Below the pieces are notes generated by a model that made no database searches, was not told the DNA's origin, and worked only from the letters and a program-made list of their open reading frames with translations. A stretch of DNA of 64,000 nucleotides from DATBQN01 sp963755825 (GTDB lineage Bacteria > Acidobacteriota > Thermoanaerobaculia > Multivoradales > UBA5704), in NCBI GenBank assembly GCA_963755825.1, contig CAVWLA010000001.1, positions 930,001-994,000 of the forward strand, given 5' to 3'. How positions within the stretch are numbered: position 1 is the first letter of the stretch; every line of letters starts with the position of its first letter. Position numbers and translations under genes: made by a program. Positions 1 through 11,709 of this stretch are shown here, in pieces.

Positions 1-375
1 ATGAACGCGCGAGACTTAAGAATCAAAATTCCCGACCTCACGAAGTTGGATCAGCTCGAGCTGCAGAGGCAGCTTGGTGCCGACGAATTCCAAATTGAGG
101 AGCCCGAAGAGGGAGGTCAGACTCACGGCGAATTGGCGACAGCGACTGCGATCGTCATTGTATCCCTGGCCGCTCTGCGTGTCATCGCCGTCTGGCTGTC
201 CAAGTCTCATCGGAGCGCCACATACAAGAGAACAGTTGAAGTCATCTCTCCGAACGATACAAAGCGCGTCACGATTCAATACGACGGTAAGTCCGACGAG
301 CCACCTGACGCAGACGTGCTAAACCAGCTTGCCAAGGCTTGCGAGCTAGACGTGGGAGCGCTGGCTAATTTGTAG
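1..375 (+). CDS. EACC1-like small membrane protein of a biological-conflict system
   Basis: The 124-residue protein has an acidic N-terminal part (about 1-40), one hydrophobic segment (about 46-66, rich in A, V, I and L), a basic stretch just after it, and a C-terminal beta-type segment with TVEVISPNDTKRVTIQY. This order matches what I remember of the 'effector-associated constant component 1' (EACC1) family, which sits beside variable effectors in NTP-dependent conflict systems. The assignment is by pattern only. The next gene starts 28 nt downstream with a good AAGGAG site, so the two are probably co-transcribed. The GC content is lower than in the core genes of the window, consistent with acquired DNA. 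The window begins exactly at the ATG, so upstream partners cannot be seen. Confidence 0.6.
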   Translation: MNARDLRIKIPDLTKLDQLELQRQLGADEFQIEEPEEGGQTHGELATATAIVIVSLAALRVIAVWLSKSHRSATYKRTVEVISPNDTKRVTIQYDGKSDEPPDADVLNQLAKACELDVGALANL

Positions 376-403
376 AGAATTCAATCGGGTTAAGGAGATT
401 TAC

Positions 404-2173
404 ATGCGGCGAGATGATGTCTCCGATCTCCATTGTTCTTTGGGCGAAGGGCGGAGCTATACAGACTTGGTCTCGAACTGGGTTCTAATCTCCGGCCCAC
501 AGATCGATCGAGATCTAGCTAACATGATGCAGGCTGGGAAGTATCCGCCCCGCTACCTTCCTGATTTCCTCCATGAGTTCATTCATCACTGGTGTTTCTA
601 TTCTCCCGTAGGAGCTGCCCTGGCTCTCCTCCAAATGCGTGCATTTAGGAGTGCAATTCTGTCACTCGGCTCGCAATTAGAAGAAAGGGAGGCGCTAAGG
701 GTTGCGGAGGACTTTTGTCGTTATGAGACAGCGGTTACGCTGATGCGCCCGCTGGCAGAAGGGCTGGCTCTGTTTGGGGAGTTTGACATAGCGCCTGGCG
801 ATTCTCCCGTCCTCTCGTTGGCGTCGTTGGAGGTCGGCATCAGTTTTCTCGATCATTCCGGCCCTGATGAAAAATCCCCCGCAGAGAGTTGGGACAAAGT
901 TAGAGACATGTTGGGAGCCAGGCGGGTGGGTGACGATTTCTGCGAGAGAAAGGCCAACCTCTTAGTACAGCCTTTTCATAGTCGGAAGGGAGGATATCTC
1001 CCGGGTTATCTGACCATCAAAGGCTTGAGGCTTGCCCTCATGCAGAGCACGAGCAGCGCAAAATTCTACGACGCAGATCTTTTTTTAACCTATATTAGGT
1101 CATTTTTCTATGAGGACTTCAGCTTCGTCGCGGCTTTGCTAGACCCGGATGCGACTCTAAATCCAGGTGCCCAAGAGGGGGACTCGGCGCTGGCGATCGC
1201 GCTCTATTTCCAGGAGCGCTTCGGTCAGCTGGCCAGCACGAGCGTCGACGTGGTGGAGAAGTTCGAAAGGGCCGTATCCGCGGGAGAAACGTTCGATTGG
1301 GGCGATGAGTCCGTTGGCGGGAATCCGCAGGAAGCCGCCTTGGGGCGCGAGAGACTCATGCGCATGCGGGAAGAAATCGAGTTCGATGGCCCTCCAAAGA
1401 GCACCGAGGATCACCTGAAGAGAAATGACCATTTCCTGCTCGCCCAGCGAGACCTGATGTGTATGGCGAGTTTCCCAGCTCCGGTGAAGGTCAACGAACA
1501 TGGAAGAACTCTTGTCGGAGAGTACCACAGCGATAGCAGCGGAGACTTCCGCATTCCTCTCGTGTCACTGCCAGCCCTCAAGGGAGCGGCTCCCGGACAG
1601 GGCAACGGTTCTCTGGAGTTCTTCCTGTCTGTCAGAGGAAGGTATATCTTGTCGACGGTGACTTTGGGCGACAAGATCGTCGCAGTGAATTCGCTCAGCG
1701 ATAATTTTTCGGAGGATATGAAAGAACAGATCAGTAGTTTTTGGGCGAGCCAGGCCGCTGTGACGGAGCAGCGCGAGCTCAGGCTCGCCGCGATCCGCAG
1801 AGCCTTGAGCGAGCCCACGGCCTCAGTGTACGCAGAGCATTACCGGCAGAACAGTGCCCGAATTGCGGACGAGACCTACGCAATCAAAGGCCTGCTATTC
1901 ACACCAGGTTCCCAACTAGCCAGATGCCGCGAGCTCCTGCACGAGAATGGTCTTTTTAAAATGCTAGGAAATGATCCTGATTTCATTCGAGTAGTGGCCC
2001 TTGTGAGCCTGGCGATCTCCTATACTTTTGACCGCGCTTCTGTTGCGGAGTTCCTGGCGAAGCGGGGCGTGCGGCTCGACGAGGTTCTGGGGCGCCTGAA
2101 GAACTGCTGGGACGCGAACGGGTTGCCGGTTGTCCTTGAGCACAGCGACGAGCTTCTTTGGAGCTATGTCTGA
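404..2173 (+). CDS. Unknown 589-aa protein with HExxH metallopeptidase-like motif, partner of the EACC1-like gene
   Basis: No family is recognised. Near the N-terminus the sequence FLHEFIHHW places a zinc-binding HExxH at residues 57-61. A glutamate in PLAEGLALFGE (E119) lies at a distance suited to a gluzincin third ligand, so a zinc peptidase domain over about 40-250 is plausible. The C-terminal half shows no motif I can name. The start is supported by AAGGAG just upstream. It lies directly after the EACC1-like gene, and EACC1 genes are known to accompany peptidase-type effectors, so this may be the effector. The HExxH could also be chance in a purely structural protein, and the C-terminal ligand is a guess. 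Confidence 0.6.
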   Translation: MRRDDVSDLHCSLGEGRSYTDLVSNWVLISGPQIDRDLANMMQAGKYPPRYLPDFLHEFIHHWCFYSPVGAALALLQMRAFRSAILSLGSQLEEREALRVAEDFCRYETAVTLMRPLAEGLALFGEFDIAPGDSPVLSLASLEVGISFLDHSGPDEKSPAESWDKVRDMLGARRVGDDFCERKANLLVQPFHSRKGGYLPGYLTIKGLRLALMQSTSSAKFYDADLFLTYIRSFFYEDFSFVAALLDPDATLNPGAQEGDSALAIALYFQERFGQLASTSVDVVEKFERAVSAGETFDWGDESVGGNPQEAALGRERLMRMREEIEFDGPPKSTEDHLKRNDHFLLAQRDLMCMASFPAPVKVNEHGRTLVGEYHSDSSGDFRIPLVSLPALKGAAPGQGNGSLEFFLSVRGRYILSTVTLGDKIVAVNSLSDNFSEDMKEQISSFWASQAAVTEQRELRLAAIRRALSEPTASVYAEHYRQNSARIADETYAIKGLLFTPGSQLARCRELLHENGLFKMLGNDPDFIRVVALVSLAISYTFDRASVAEFLAKRGVRLDEVLGRLKNCWDANGLPVVLEHSDELLWSYV

Positions 2174-2235
2174 TGCTCCAATGAACATTTAGCCAACTTA
2201 GTCGCGCAGAGACTTACCAACCGGCGGCTCGCTCC

Positions 2236-2525
2236 GCCAACTCGGCGACGACCTCGTTCGAGAGCTACTGTCCCCGTCCGCTCACGAGCGCGCCGCCGCG
2301 GCGGTCGTCGGCAGCATTCAAAAGTTTGTGCCTCCAGGTAGAGAGGTTCTCGAGGCCTACGGCGATCGCCTCGCCCTGTCGGTAGTAGCCGAGCCCGCCG
2401 GTGCCTTCCGCGGCAAACGTGCCGACGCGAAGACCCTAGGATCTGGCAACCTCGACGAGCGACAGGGCCGAGAGGAAAGCGCCCTCCTCTTCGGCACCCG
2501 GCAGGGGGTCGCCTTCGGTCTGCTC
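2236..2525 (-). pseudogene. Remnant of an ArdC-like antirestriction gene
   Basis: Read on the minus strand, this stretch gives GTGGLGYYRQGEAIAVGLEN, which is nearly the same as the central metallopeptidase part of the intact ardC-like gene at 43260-44102. The DNA match runs from the region after the HELIH helix back to the 'TEGEPLPG' region. It has indels and no complete frame: the HELIHAAD active site is destroyed by small deletions. It is one of three related copies in the window and marks an earlier mobile-element insertion beside the EACC1-like locus. Confidence 0.8.
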
Positions 2526-2564
2526 CCTTGGGCGCGTCTCGGCGGTGCGAACGCCTTGCTGCGG

Positions 2565-2640
2565 CTAGAACTTCACCCTCTCGATTTCTTCGGGCTCGAT
2601 GAGCTCCCGCGGGCGGTAGTAGAGCTGGGTGGTTCGAGTT
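2565..2640 (-). pseudogene. Short 3' fragment of an unknown gene
   Basis: One minus-strand frame reads QLYYRPRELIEPEEIERV and ends at a stop at 2565-2567. It looks like the natural C-terminus of a protein, but there is no start and the frame does not continue into the ArdC remnant. It is probably debris from the same decayed element. No family is recognised. Confidence 0.35.
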
Positions 2641-2707
2641 GGGCATGGCCGGCGATCGCGGCGGCGCGCTAAGCGTTCGCCTTACTCAGGATGACACTTC
2701 AAGAAAC

Positions 2708-3541
2708 TCACAGCGGCAGCAACCGATAGCCCGGCTCCCGCAGCCCCCCTTCGCGCCTGGCGACGAGGAGGGTGTTGCCCCAGCCGTGGCGCCAGAGGGG
2801 GACGGCGCGGAGGAGCCGGCGGAGGAGGCCGCGGGCTCCTCGCGGATCGGGGCGGTGCGGCAGGGTGTGGTGCTCGAGGATGGTGAGGCCGGCGTCGCGG
2901 AGGAAGCGGGCCAGGGCGTGCGACTGCGCGACGTGGACGGCGTCGGCGTCGGGGACGTAGCCTTCGGTCAGCACCCGCGGCTGGCGGACGATGTCGAAGC
3001 GGTGGCGGCGGTCGACGGCGGAGAGCGCCTGGCGGGCGAGGCGGCGGAGGGCGACCTCCAGGCGGCGGCCGGGGGGCAGGCTCGGCGGCATCTCGTAGGG
3101 CAGGTCCCAGGCCGATCCGACGAGGAGGAGGAGGCCGCCCGGGCGGACGATGCGCGCCGCTTCGAGGAGGGTACGACCGGGCTCGTGGAAGTGCTCCAGG
3201 GCATAGGTCGAGAGCACCGCGTCGACGCTCGCCGAGGCGATCGGCAGCGCCTCGCCATCGCCGCGCAGCCGCATCCCCGGCCTCCCCTGCTCCGCCGCCA
3301 TGGCGAGAGCCGCCGTCGACACGTCGAAGCCGACGTACCGGCAGCCCGCCGGCATCCAAAGGGCGTTCTCGCACGAGCCGCAGCCGAGGTCGAGCACCCG
3401 CTGCCCGGAGTGCAGGTAGCCGAGGAGCAGCCGGCGCTCGGGCGATGCCTCGGGATTCGCCGCCGCCGCCTGGGCGTAGTAGTCGCGGCTGCGGTCCCAG
3501 AACTCGGCGAGGCGCTGCTTGGCGGATGGCTCGGAGCTCAT
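2708..3541 (-). CDS. Class I SAM-dependent methyltransferase (Methyltransf_11 type)
   Basis: The 277-residue protein carries motif I VLDLGCGSC (about residues 49-57), an acidic motif II region (YVGFDVS), a motif with ALPIASASVDAVLS, and the post-motif stretch ALEHFHEPGRTLLEAARIVR and PGG typical of UbiE/Methyltransf_11 enzymes. It should transfer a methyl group from SAM to an unknown small molecule or lipid. The start is placed at 3541. Upstream extension into the repeat block is open but reads as low-complexity repeats and is unlikely to be translated. Downstream lies the ArdC remnant. The substrate cannot be inferred. Confidence 0.85.
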   Translation of the reverse strand: MSSEPSAKQRLAEFWDRSRDYYAQAAAANPEASPERRLLLGYLHSGQRVLDLGCGSCENALWMPAGCRYVGFDVSTAALAMAAEQGRPGMRLRGDGEALPIASASVDAVLSTYALEHFHEPGRTLLEAARIVRPGGLLLLVGSAWDLPYEMPPSLPPGRRLEVALRRLARQALSAVDRRHRFDIVRQPRVLTEGYVPDADAVHVAQSHALARFLRDAGLTILEHHTLPHRPDPRGARGLLRRLLRAVPLWRHGWGNTLLVARREGGLREPGYRLLPL

Positions 3542-3626
3542 CGAGGGCGTCGGGCCCTGGCTCTGGGAAAACCTCGAGCGCGGAGCGGAGAGATCGGCTG
3601 TCGAGCGGAGGGATCGTCGGCGCCGG

Positions 3627-3852
3627 GGGAAAATCGGTCGCGCACGAGGGAAAATCGGTCGCGCACGAGGGAAAATCGGCCGCACCCCGAGGAGAATCGG
3701 AAATACCGGAGGAAAATCGGTTTTACCCGAGGGAAAATCCATTCGAGGCGGGGAAAAACGATTTTGGCCAAGGGAAAATCGATTGCGGCCGCGGAAAAAT
3801 GATTTGGGCCGAGGGAAATTCGATTGCGGCCGAGGAAAATCGGTTTCTCCAC
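3627..3852. repeat. Degenerate 21-bp tandem repeat array (about 11 units)
   Basis: Units of the type GGGAAAATCGGTCGCGCACGA recur about every 21 bp. The first two are identical and later ones diverge around a conserved GAAAATCG core. The block sits between the start of the methyltransferase and the 3' end of ppdK, both on the minus strand. There are no unique spacers, so it is not a CRISPR array. All three forward frames stay open for a long way across it because 21 is a multiple of three, but the translation is compositionally odd and no ribosome site is seen. Confidence 0.85.
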
Positions 3853-3934
3853 AGGAAATATTGAAAATTTCCTCGGCTGCGGCGTCTGCAGAGAGGAAAT
3901 ATTGAAAATTTCCTCAGCTGCGGCATTTGCAGAG
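3853..3934. repeat. Two 41-bp direct repeats next to the 21-bp array
   Basis: The two units start AGGAAATATTGAAAATTTCC and end CTGCAGAG or TTGCAGAG. They differ at only a few positions, and a third partial copy begins at 3935. Each unit contains GGAAATattgAAAATTTCC, itself a partial inverted repeat, so each copy could form a hairpin. Confidence 0.85.
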
Positions 3935-3964
3935 AGGAAACTTTCAAAGTTTCCTCTCTGCAAA
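3926..3964. repeat. 39-nt perfect inverted repeat (19-bp arms, 1-nt centre)
   Basis: The left arm begins TTTGCAGAGAGGAAACTTT, followed by a single C and then its exact reverse complement ending CTCTGCAAA. The stem extends outwards by CGGC/GCCG after one mismatch, giving about 24 paired positions. It lies 123 bp downstream of the ppdK stop and closes the repeat block. As there is no T-run it does not look like a classical intrinsic terminator. It could still end or stabilise the ppdK transcript. Confidence 0.85.
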
Positions 3965-4086
3965 CGCCGAATGGAGCGAAGCGCCGGAGATTTCCTCGCG
4001 ATCACGGAGACTTCCCCTCGATCGACCCGTCTTTCCCCGTTGCCGGCGATTGCTTCCTCGCCGGCGGCGCCTCCAGGCTCGCGATC

Positions 4087-6807
<2,721 letters not shown>

Positions 6808-6867
6808 GGATCGTCGTCTCCTTGCTGCCGTTGAAAAGTGGATCGGATCGCCCGTCGCCGCGGCGGT

Positions 6868-9034
6868 CTAACCGCTCGTCGCTCCTTCGCCTTCGCCCGC
6901 CTTGGCCCGATGCCCGGCGCGGTCGACGACCATCTCGGTGAGCTTGGCGATCCCCGAGAGCGTGGTGCCGATCGCCTGCAGGAGCGCGATGCGGTTGGCG
7001 CGCACCGCCGGGTCCTCGGCCATCACCAGCACCTCGACGAAGAAGCGGTCGAGATGCGGCGCGAGACCCGCGATGGCGAGAAGAGCACCCGCGTAGTCGC
7101 CTGCCCCGGCGGCGGCATCGATCGTGCCGCGGACCGCCGCGTGCTCCGCCGCCAGCCGCCGCTCGGCGGGCTCGACGAGGAGAGCCTCGTCGACCGGCGC
7201 CGCGGCGGCGTCCTTGACGATGTTGGCGATGCGCTTGGCGGCGAGGACGACGGCGAGGAACTCCGGCCGCTCGCGCGCCTGCTTGAGCGCCGCGACCCGC
7301 TGGCGGAGGTCGGCGAGGTCGCCGCCGCGGCCCTGGCTCGACGCCGCGAGCGCCGCCTCGATCTCGTCGTAGGCGTAGCCCTGGAGGCCGAGCAGGTAGC
7401 GCACGCGGTCGGCGAGGAAGGGCCGGAGGTCGGCGACGACCGCCGCCGCCGGGCGCGCCACGCGGGCGCCGTAGAGCGCGACCGCCTCGCCGAGGAGCGC
7501 CTCGAGGTCGATCGGCAGCTCGGCCTCGAGCGCCATGCGAACCGTTCCCTGCGCGGCGCGGCGCAGACCGAAGGGATCGCGGCTGCCGGTGGGGACGAGA
7601 CCGAGGCCGAAGATGCCGGCGAGGGTGTCGACGCGGTCGGCGAGCGCGACCGCGAGGCCGGCCCGGCCGCGCGGCAGGCGGTCGTCCGTCGAGGCGGGCA
7701 GATACTGGTCGTAGATCGCCTGCCAGACCGCCGCCGGCTCGCCGTCCTCGCGCGCGTAGATGCCGCCGATCACCCCCTGGAGGGAGGTGAACTCCTTGAC
7801 CATCTCGGTCGCCAGGTCCGCCTTGGCGAGGCGCGCCGCCTGGCGCGCATGGGCTTTCTCCGCGTGCCAGCCGAGGCGGTCGCAGATCGCCGCGGCGAGC
7901 TCCTCCAGGCGGCGCGACTTGTCGGCGTAGCTCCCCAGCTTCTCGTGGAAGCCGAGGCGGGCGAGCTGCTCGGCGCGCGCCGCGAGCCCCATCTTCTTGT
8001 CCTCGCCGTAGAAGAAGCGCGCGTCGGCGAGGCGCGCCGCGACCACCCACTCGTTGCCCGAGCGCACGCGGCCGGCGGGGTCGTCGGCGCGGTCCATGAC
8101 GGTGAGGAACTTGGGGAGCAGCGAGACGGCGCCCTCCTCCCCTTCGACGTCGGCGATGGTGAAGGCGCTCTGGTGGTCGCGGAGGGAGGTCGCCAGCACC
8201 TCGCGCGGCAGCGCCAGGAAGGCGGCGTCGAAGCTTCCCTCCATGACGCCGGGGATCTCGCAGAGGGCGGCGAGCTTCTCGAGCAGCGCCGCGTCCTCGA
8301 CGAGGAGGCCGCCGGACTCCGCCGCCCGCTCCTCCATGCTGGCGAGCAGCTGGCGCCGGCGCTCGTCGGGGCTGGTCTCGATGCCGCGGTCGGCGAGCTT
8401 GCGGCGATAGTCGGCGGCTCCCCGCACGCGGAAGGGGCGCGGCGAGAGGATGGGATGGCCGGCGGTGGTGTCGCCGGCGGCGACGCCGAAGAGCGAGAAC
8501 GGCACCAGGTCGCCGTCGAAGAGCGAGACGATGCCGTGGATCGGCCGCACCCACGGCCCCGAGCCGGCGCTGCCGATGGTGCCCGTCCCCCAGCGCATGG
8601 TCTTCGGCCAGGAGATCGCGGCGAGCAGGCGCGGCACCAGCTCGGCGAGCACCTCCGGCGCCGGCCGCCCCTGCGCGCGGAGCGTCGCGCCGAGATACTC
8701 GCCCTTCGGCGTCGCCACGCGGCGGACCTCCTCGGCGGCGACGCCGCACTTCTTGGCGAAGCCGTGGAAGGCCGGCGTCGGCGAGCCGTCGGCCGCGAAG
8801 GCGGCGCGCGACGGCGGACCGAGGACCTCCTCCTCGCGGTCGGGCTCCTTGCCCGGCAGGCCGCGGAGGACGAGGAGCAGGCGGCGCGGCGAGAAGCCGG
8901 TCTCCACCTCGCGCGGCGGCAGGCCGCGCGCCATCAGCTCCTCGAAGAGGCGGGTGGCGAGCTCCTTGACGCCGGCCGCCAGCATGCGCGCCGGGATCTC
9001 CTCGCTGCGCACCTCGAGGAGGTACTCGCCTCCC

Positions 9035-9042
<8 letters not shown>
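6868..9042 (-). CDS. glyS: Glycine--tRNA ligase beta subunit
   Basis: At 724 residues it is of normal length for the beta chain of the bacterial alpha2beta2 glycyl-tRNA synthetase. The N-terminus LLEVRSEEIPARML is characteristic, followed by the family motifs SPRRLLLVLRGLP, KTMRWG, PIHGIVSLFDG and GVMEGSFDA, and a C-terminal anticodon-binding domain. The start is GTG at 9042, preceded by GGGAGG, and it overlaps the end of glyQ by 8 nt, so translation is probably coupled. It attaches glycine to tRNA-Gly together with GlyQ. Confidence 0.97.
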
Positions 9043-9976
<934 letters not shown>

Positions 9977-10011
9977 GGACGGTCGGACCTCGTTGTCGTC
10001 TGGCGCCCGCT

Positions 10012-10773
10012 TCAGACCGCCGAGCGCGTCCGCTGGATGACGTCGTAGCTGCGCAGCTCGCGCTGGAGGAACTGGCGGCGGATGCGGGCGCAGAGCGCCT
10101 CGACCGACCGCAGCACCCCCGGCGCTCCGGCCGCCGCCGGCTCCGCCGCCAGACCGGGGAGCGACTCACGGCCGATGCGGCGCAGCAGGGCGATCACTTC
10201 GGGCGACACCTGGTAGCCGCCCGATCCCCGGCCGCAGTCGGCGCAGAGCAGCGCGTCGCCGCCCGCCGGCAGCACGGCGCCGCCGTCGAGCGGCCGGCCG
10301 CACGAGGGGCAGGCGTGGGGCGCCGGAAAGATGCCGGCGAGGCGCAGCACCCAAGCCTCAAAATACCGCGCCGCGAGGTCGCGGTCCACCCCGGCGAGGA
10401 GCGCCTCGGTGGTGGTGTCGAGGAGGCGGAAGAGCAGCTCGGAGGCCTCGTTCTCCTGCGCGAACTCGAGGGCGTGGTCGGCCAGGTAGCAGCCGGTGAG
10501 GATGCCGTCGAGGTCGTCCTGCAGGTGATGCGCCGGGCGGACGAGCTCGGCGCTCGAGATCCGCACCAGGTCGCGCCCCTCTTTCTCGAACCAGGTGACC
10601 GCGGCGCGCGCCAGCGGCTGCAGCTGGCCCGCGAAGCGGCTGTGCTTGGTGCGCGCGCCGCGCGCCACGCCGCGCTTCTTGCCCTGCTCGCGGGTGAGGA
10701 AGGTGACGATGCGGTCGCGATCGTGGAGGTCGAAGACGTCGAGGATGATGGCTTCCGCGGTGACGAGGTGCAT
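10012..10773 (-). CDS. recO: DNA repair protein RecO
   Basis: The 253-residue protein has the N-terminal OB-fold typical of RecO (EAIILDVFDLHDRDRIVTFLT and KKRGVARGAR), a helical middle, and a zinc-finger-like region with CPSCGRPL and LCADC (about 150-180). RecO helps RecR load RecA on SSB-coated gaps. It is the first visible gene of the recO-glyQ-glyS-ppdK run. Confidence 0.95.
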   Translation of the reverse strand: MHLVTAEAIILDVFDLHDRDRIVTFLTREQGKKRGVARGARTKHSRFAGQLQPLARAAVTWFEKEGRDLVRISSAELVRPAHHLQDDLDGILTGCYLADHALEFAQENEASELLFRLLDTTTEALLAGVDRDLAARYFEAWVLRLAGIFPAPHACPSCGRPLDGGAVLPAGGDALLCADCGRGSGGYQVSPEVIALLRRIGRESLPGLAAEPAAAGAPGVLRSVEALCARIRRQFLQRELRSYDVIQRTRSAV

Positions 10774-10891
10774 GGAGGACGGCCGGGGGCGGGGCGGAGG
10801 CGGGCGGGCCGCCCGAGGATGCTAGCACAGAGGCCGGCGGGCACCGGATCGAATGCGGGAGCTGATAGCGTGCCGGGGCGAGGCCCCCTCG

Positions 10892-11500
10892 ATGTCCCCT
10901 CCGCTGCCGCCGCCGGCTCCCCTCCCCTCCGCTCAGGCGATCGTCGCGGCGACCCGCGCCTGGCTGGAGATCGCCGTCATCGGCCTCGACCTCTGCCCCT
11001 TCGCCAAGGCGGTCCACGTCCGGCGGCAGATCCGCTACCGGGTGAGCGCGGCGGCGACGCCGGAGGCGCTCCTCGCGGACCTCCTCGCCGAGCTCGAGCT
11101 CCTCGCCGCCGCCGATCCGGCGGAGGTCGAGACGACGCTCCTCATCCACCCCTCGGCGCTGGTCGACTTCCTCCACTACAACGACTTCCTCACCGTCGCG
11201 GACGCCGCCGTCGCCGACCTCCGCCTCGCCGAGGTCATCCAGGTGGCGAGCTTCCATCCGCGCTACCAGTTCGCCGGCAGCGGGCCGGACGACATCGACA
11301 ACTACACCAACCGCTCCCCCTACCCGATGCTCCACCTGCTGCGCCAGGCGAGCGTCGACCGCGCCGTGGCGGCCTTCCCCGACCCGGCGAAGATCTTCGA
11401 GAAGAACATCGCGACGCTGCGCCGGCTCGGCCACGAGGGCTGGGACCGCCTCAATGTCGGCGCGCCGACGGACGGGCGCAAGGGCCGGCCGGGCGAGTAG
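10892..11500 (+). CDS. DUF1415 family protein
   Basis: The 202-residue protein matches the DUF1415 pattern. It has WLEIAVIGLDLCPFA with a conserved Cys, VETTLLIHP, FLHYNDFL, IQVASFHPRYQFAG and a C-terminal NRSPYPMLHLLR. The function of the family is not known. The start at 10892 keeps the conserved region and skips a GC-rich upstream extension; no strong ribosome site is visible. It is transcribed divergently from recO. Its stop lies inside the left copy of a 10-bp direct repeat that flanks a MITE-like insertion. Confidence 0.88.
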   Translation: MSPPLPPPAPLPSAQAIVAATRAWLEIAVIGLDLCPFAKAVHVRRQIRYRVSAAATPEALLADLLAELELLAAADPAEVETTLLIHPSALVDFLHYNDFLTVADAAVADLRLAEVIQVASFHPRYQFAGSGPDDIDNYTNRSPYPMLHLLRQASVDRAVAAFPDPAKIFEKNIATLRRLGHEGWDRLNVGAPTDGRKGRPGE

Positions 11501-11610
11501 TGGTTCAGGTTGGTCCCGAGGACGGCCGCCTGGAAGGGGGCGTGGGAGGGCGGTCCCGAGGGTGGCCGCCCGCAGCGGACCAAGCTGAACCACGACCGTC
11601 GGGCGAGTAG
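11491..11610. repeat. MITE-like insertion with terminal inverted repeats and 10-bp direct repeats
   Basis: GGGCGAGTAG occurs at 11491-11500 and again at 11601-11610. Between them are imperfect inverted ends, TGGTTCAGGTTGGTCC (11501-11516) and GGACCAAGCTGAACCA (11577-11592), which pair at 15 of 16 positions. Inside, GGTCCCGAGG-N-GGCCGCC is itself duplicated. About 8 bp (CGACCGTC) separate the right inverted end from the right direct repeat, so the boundaries are not those of a textbook MITE. There is no coding capacity. The left direct repeat supplies the stop codon of the DUF1415 gene. Confidence 0.6.
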
Positions 11611-11709
11611 CGCGCAGTCACCGCTCCGTCACCGCGGCGCCCGCGGCGCTGCTGCTACGATATTCGGGGCACGCCCCGTGCTCCGTCGACATCTCCCGAG
11701 GAGGCTCAT

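Noticed and set aside
3542..3905. N-terminal extension of the methyltransferase, or a Lys/Gly-rich repeat protein across the 21-bp array
   Set aside because: The open frames result from the repeat length being a multiple of three. There is no ribosome site, and the translation is low complexity in several frames at once.
3627..3934. CRISPR array
   Set aside because: The repeats are contiguous without unique spacers, the units are degenerate, and no cas gene is near.
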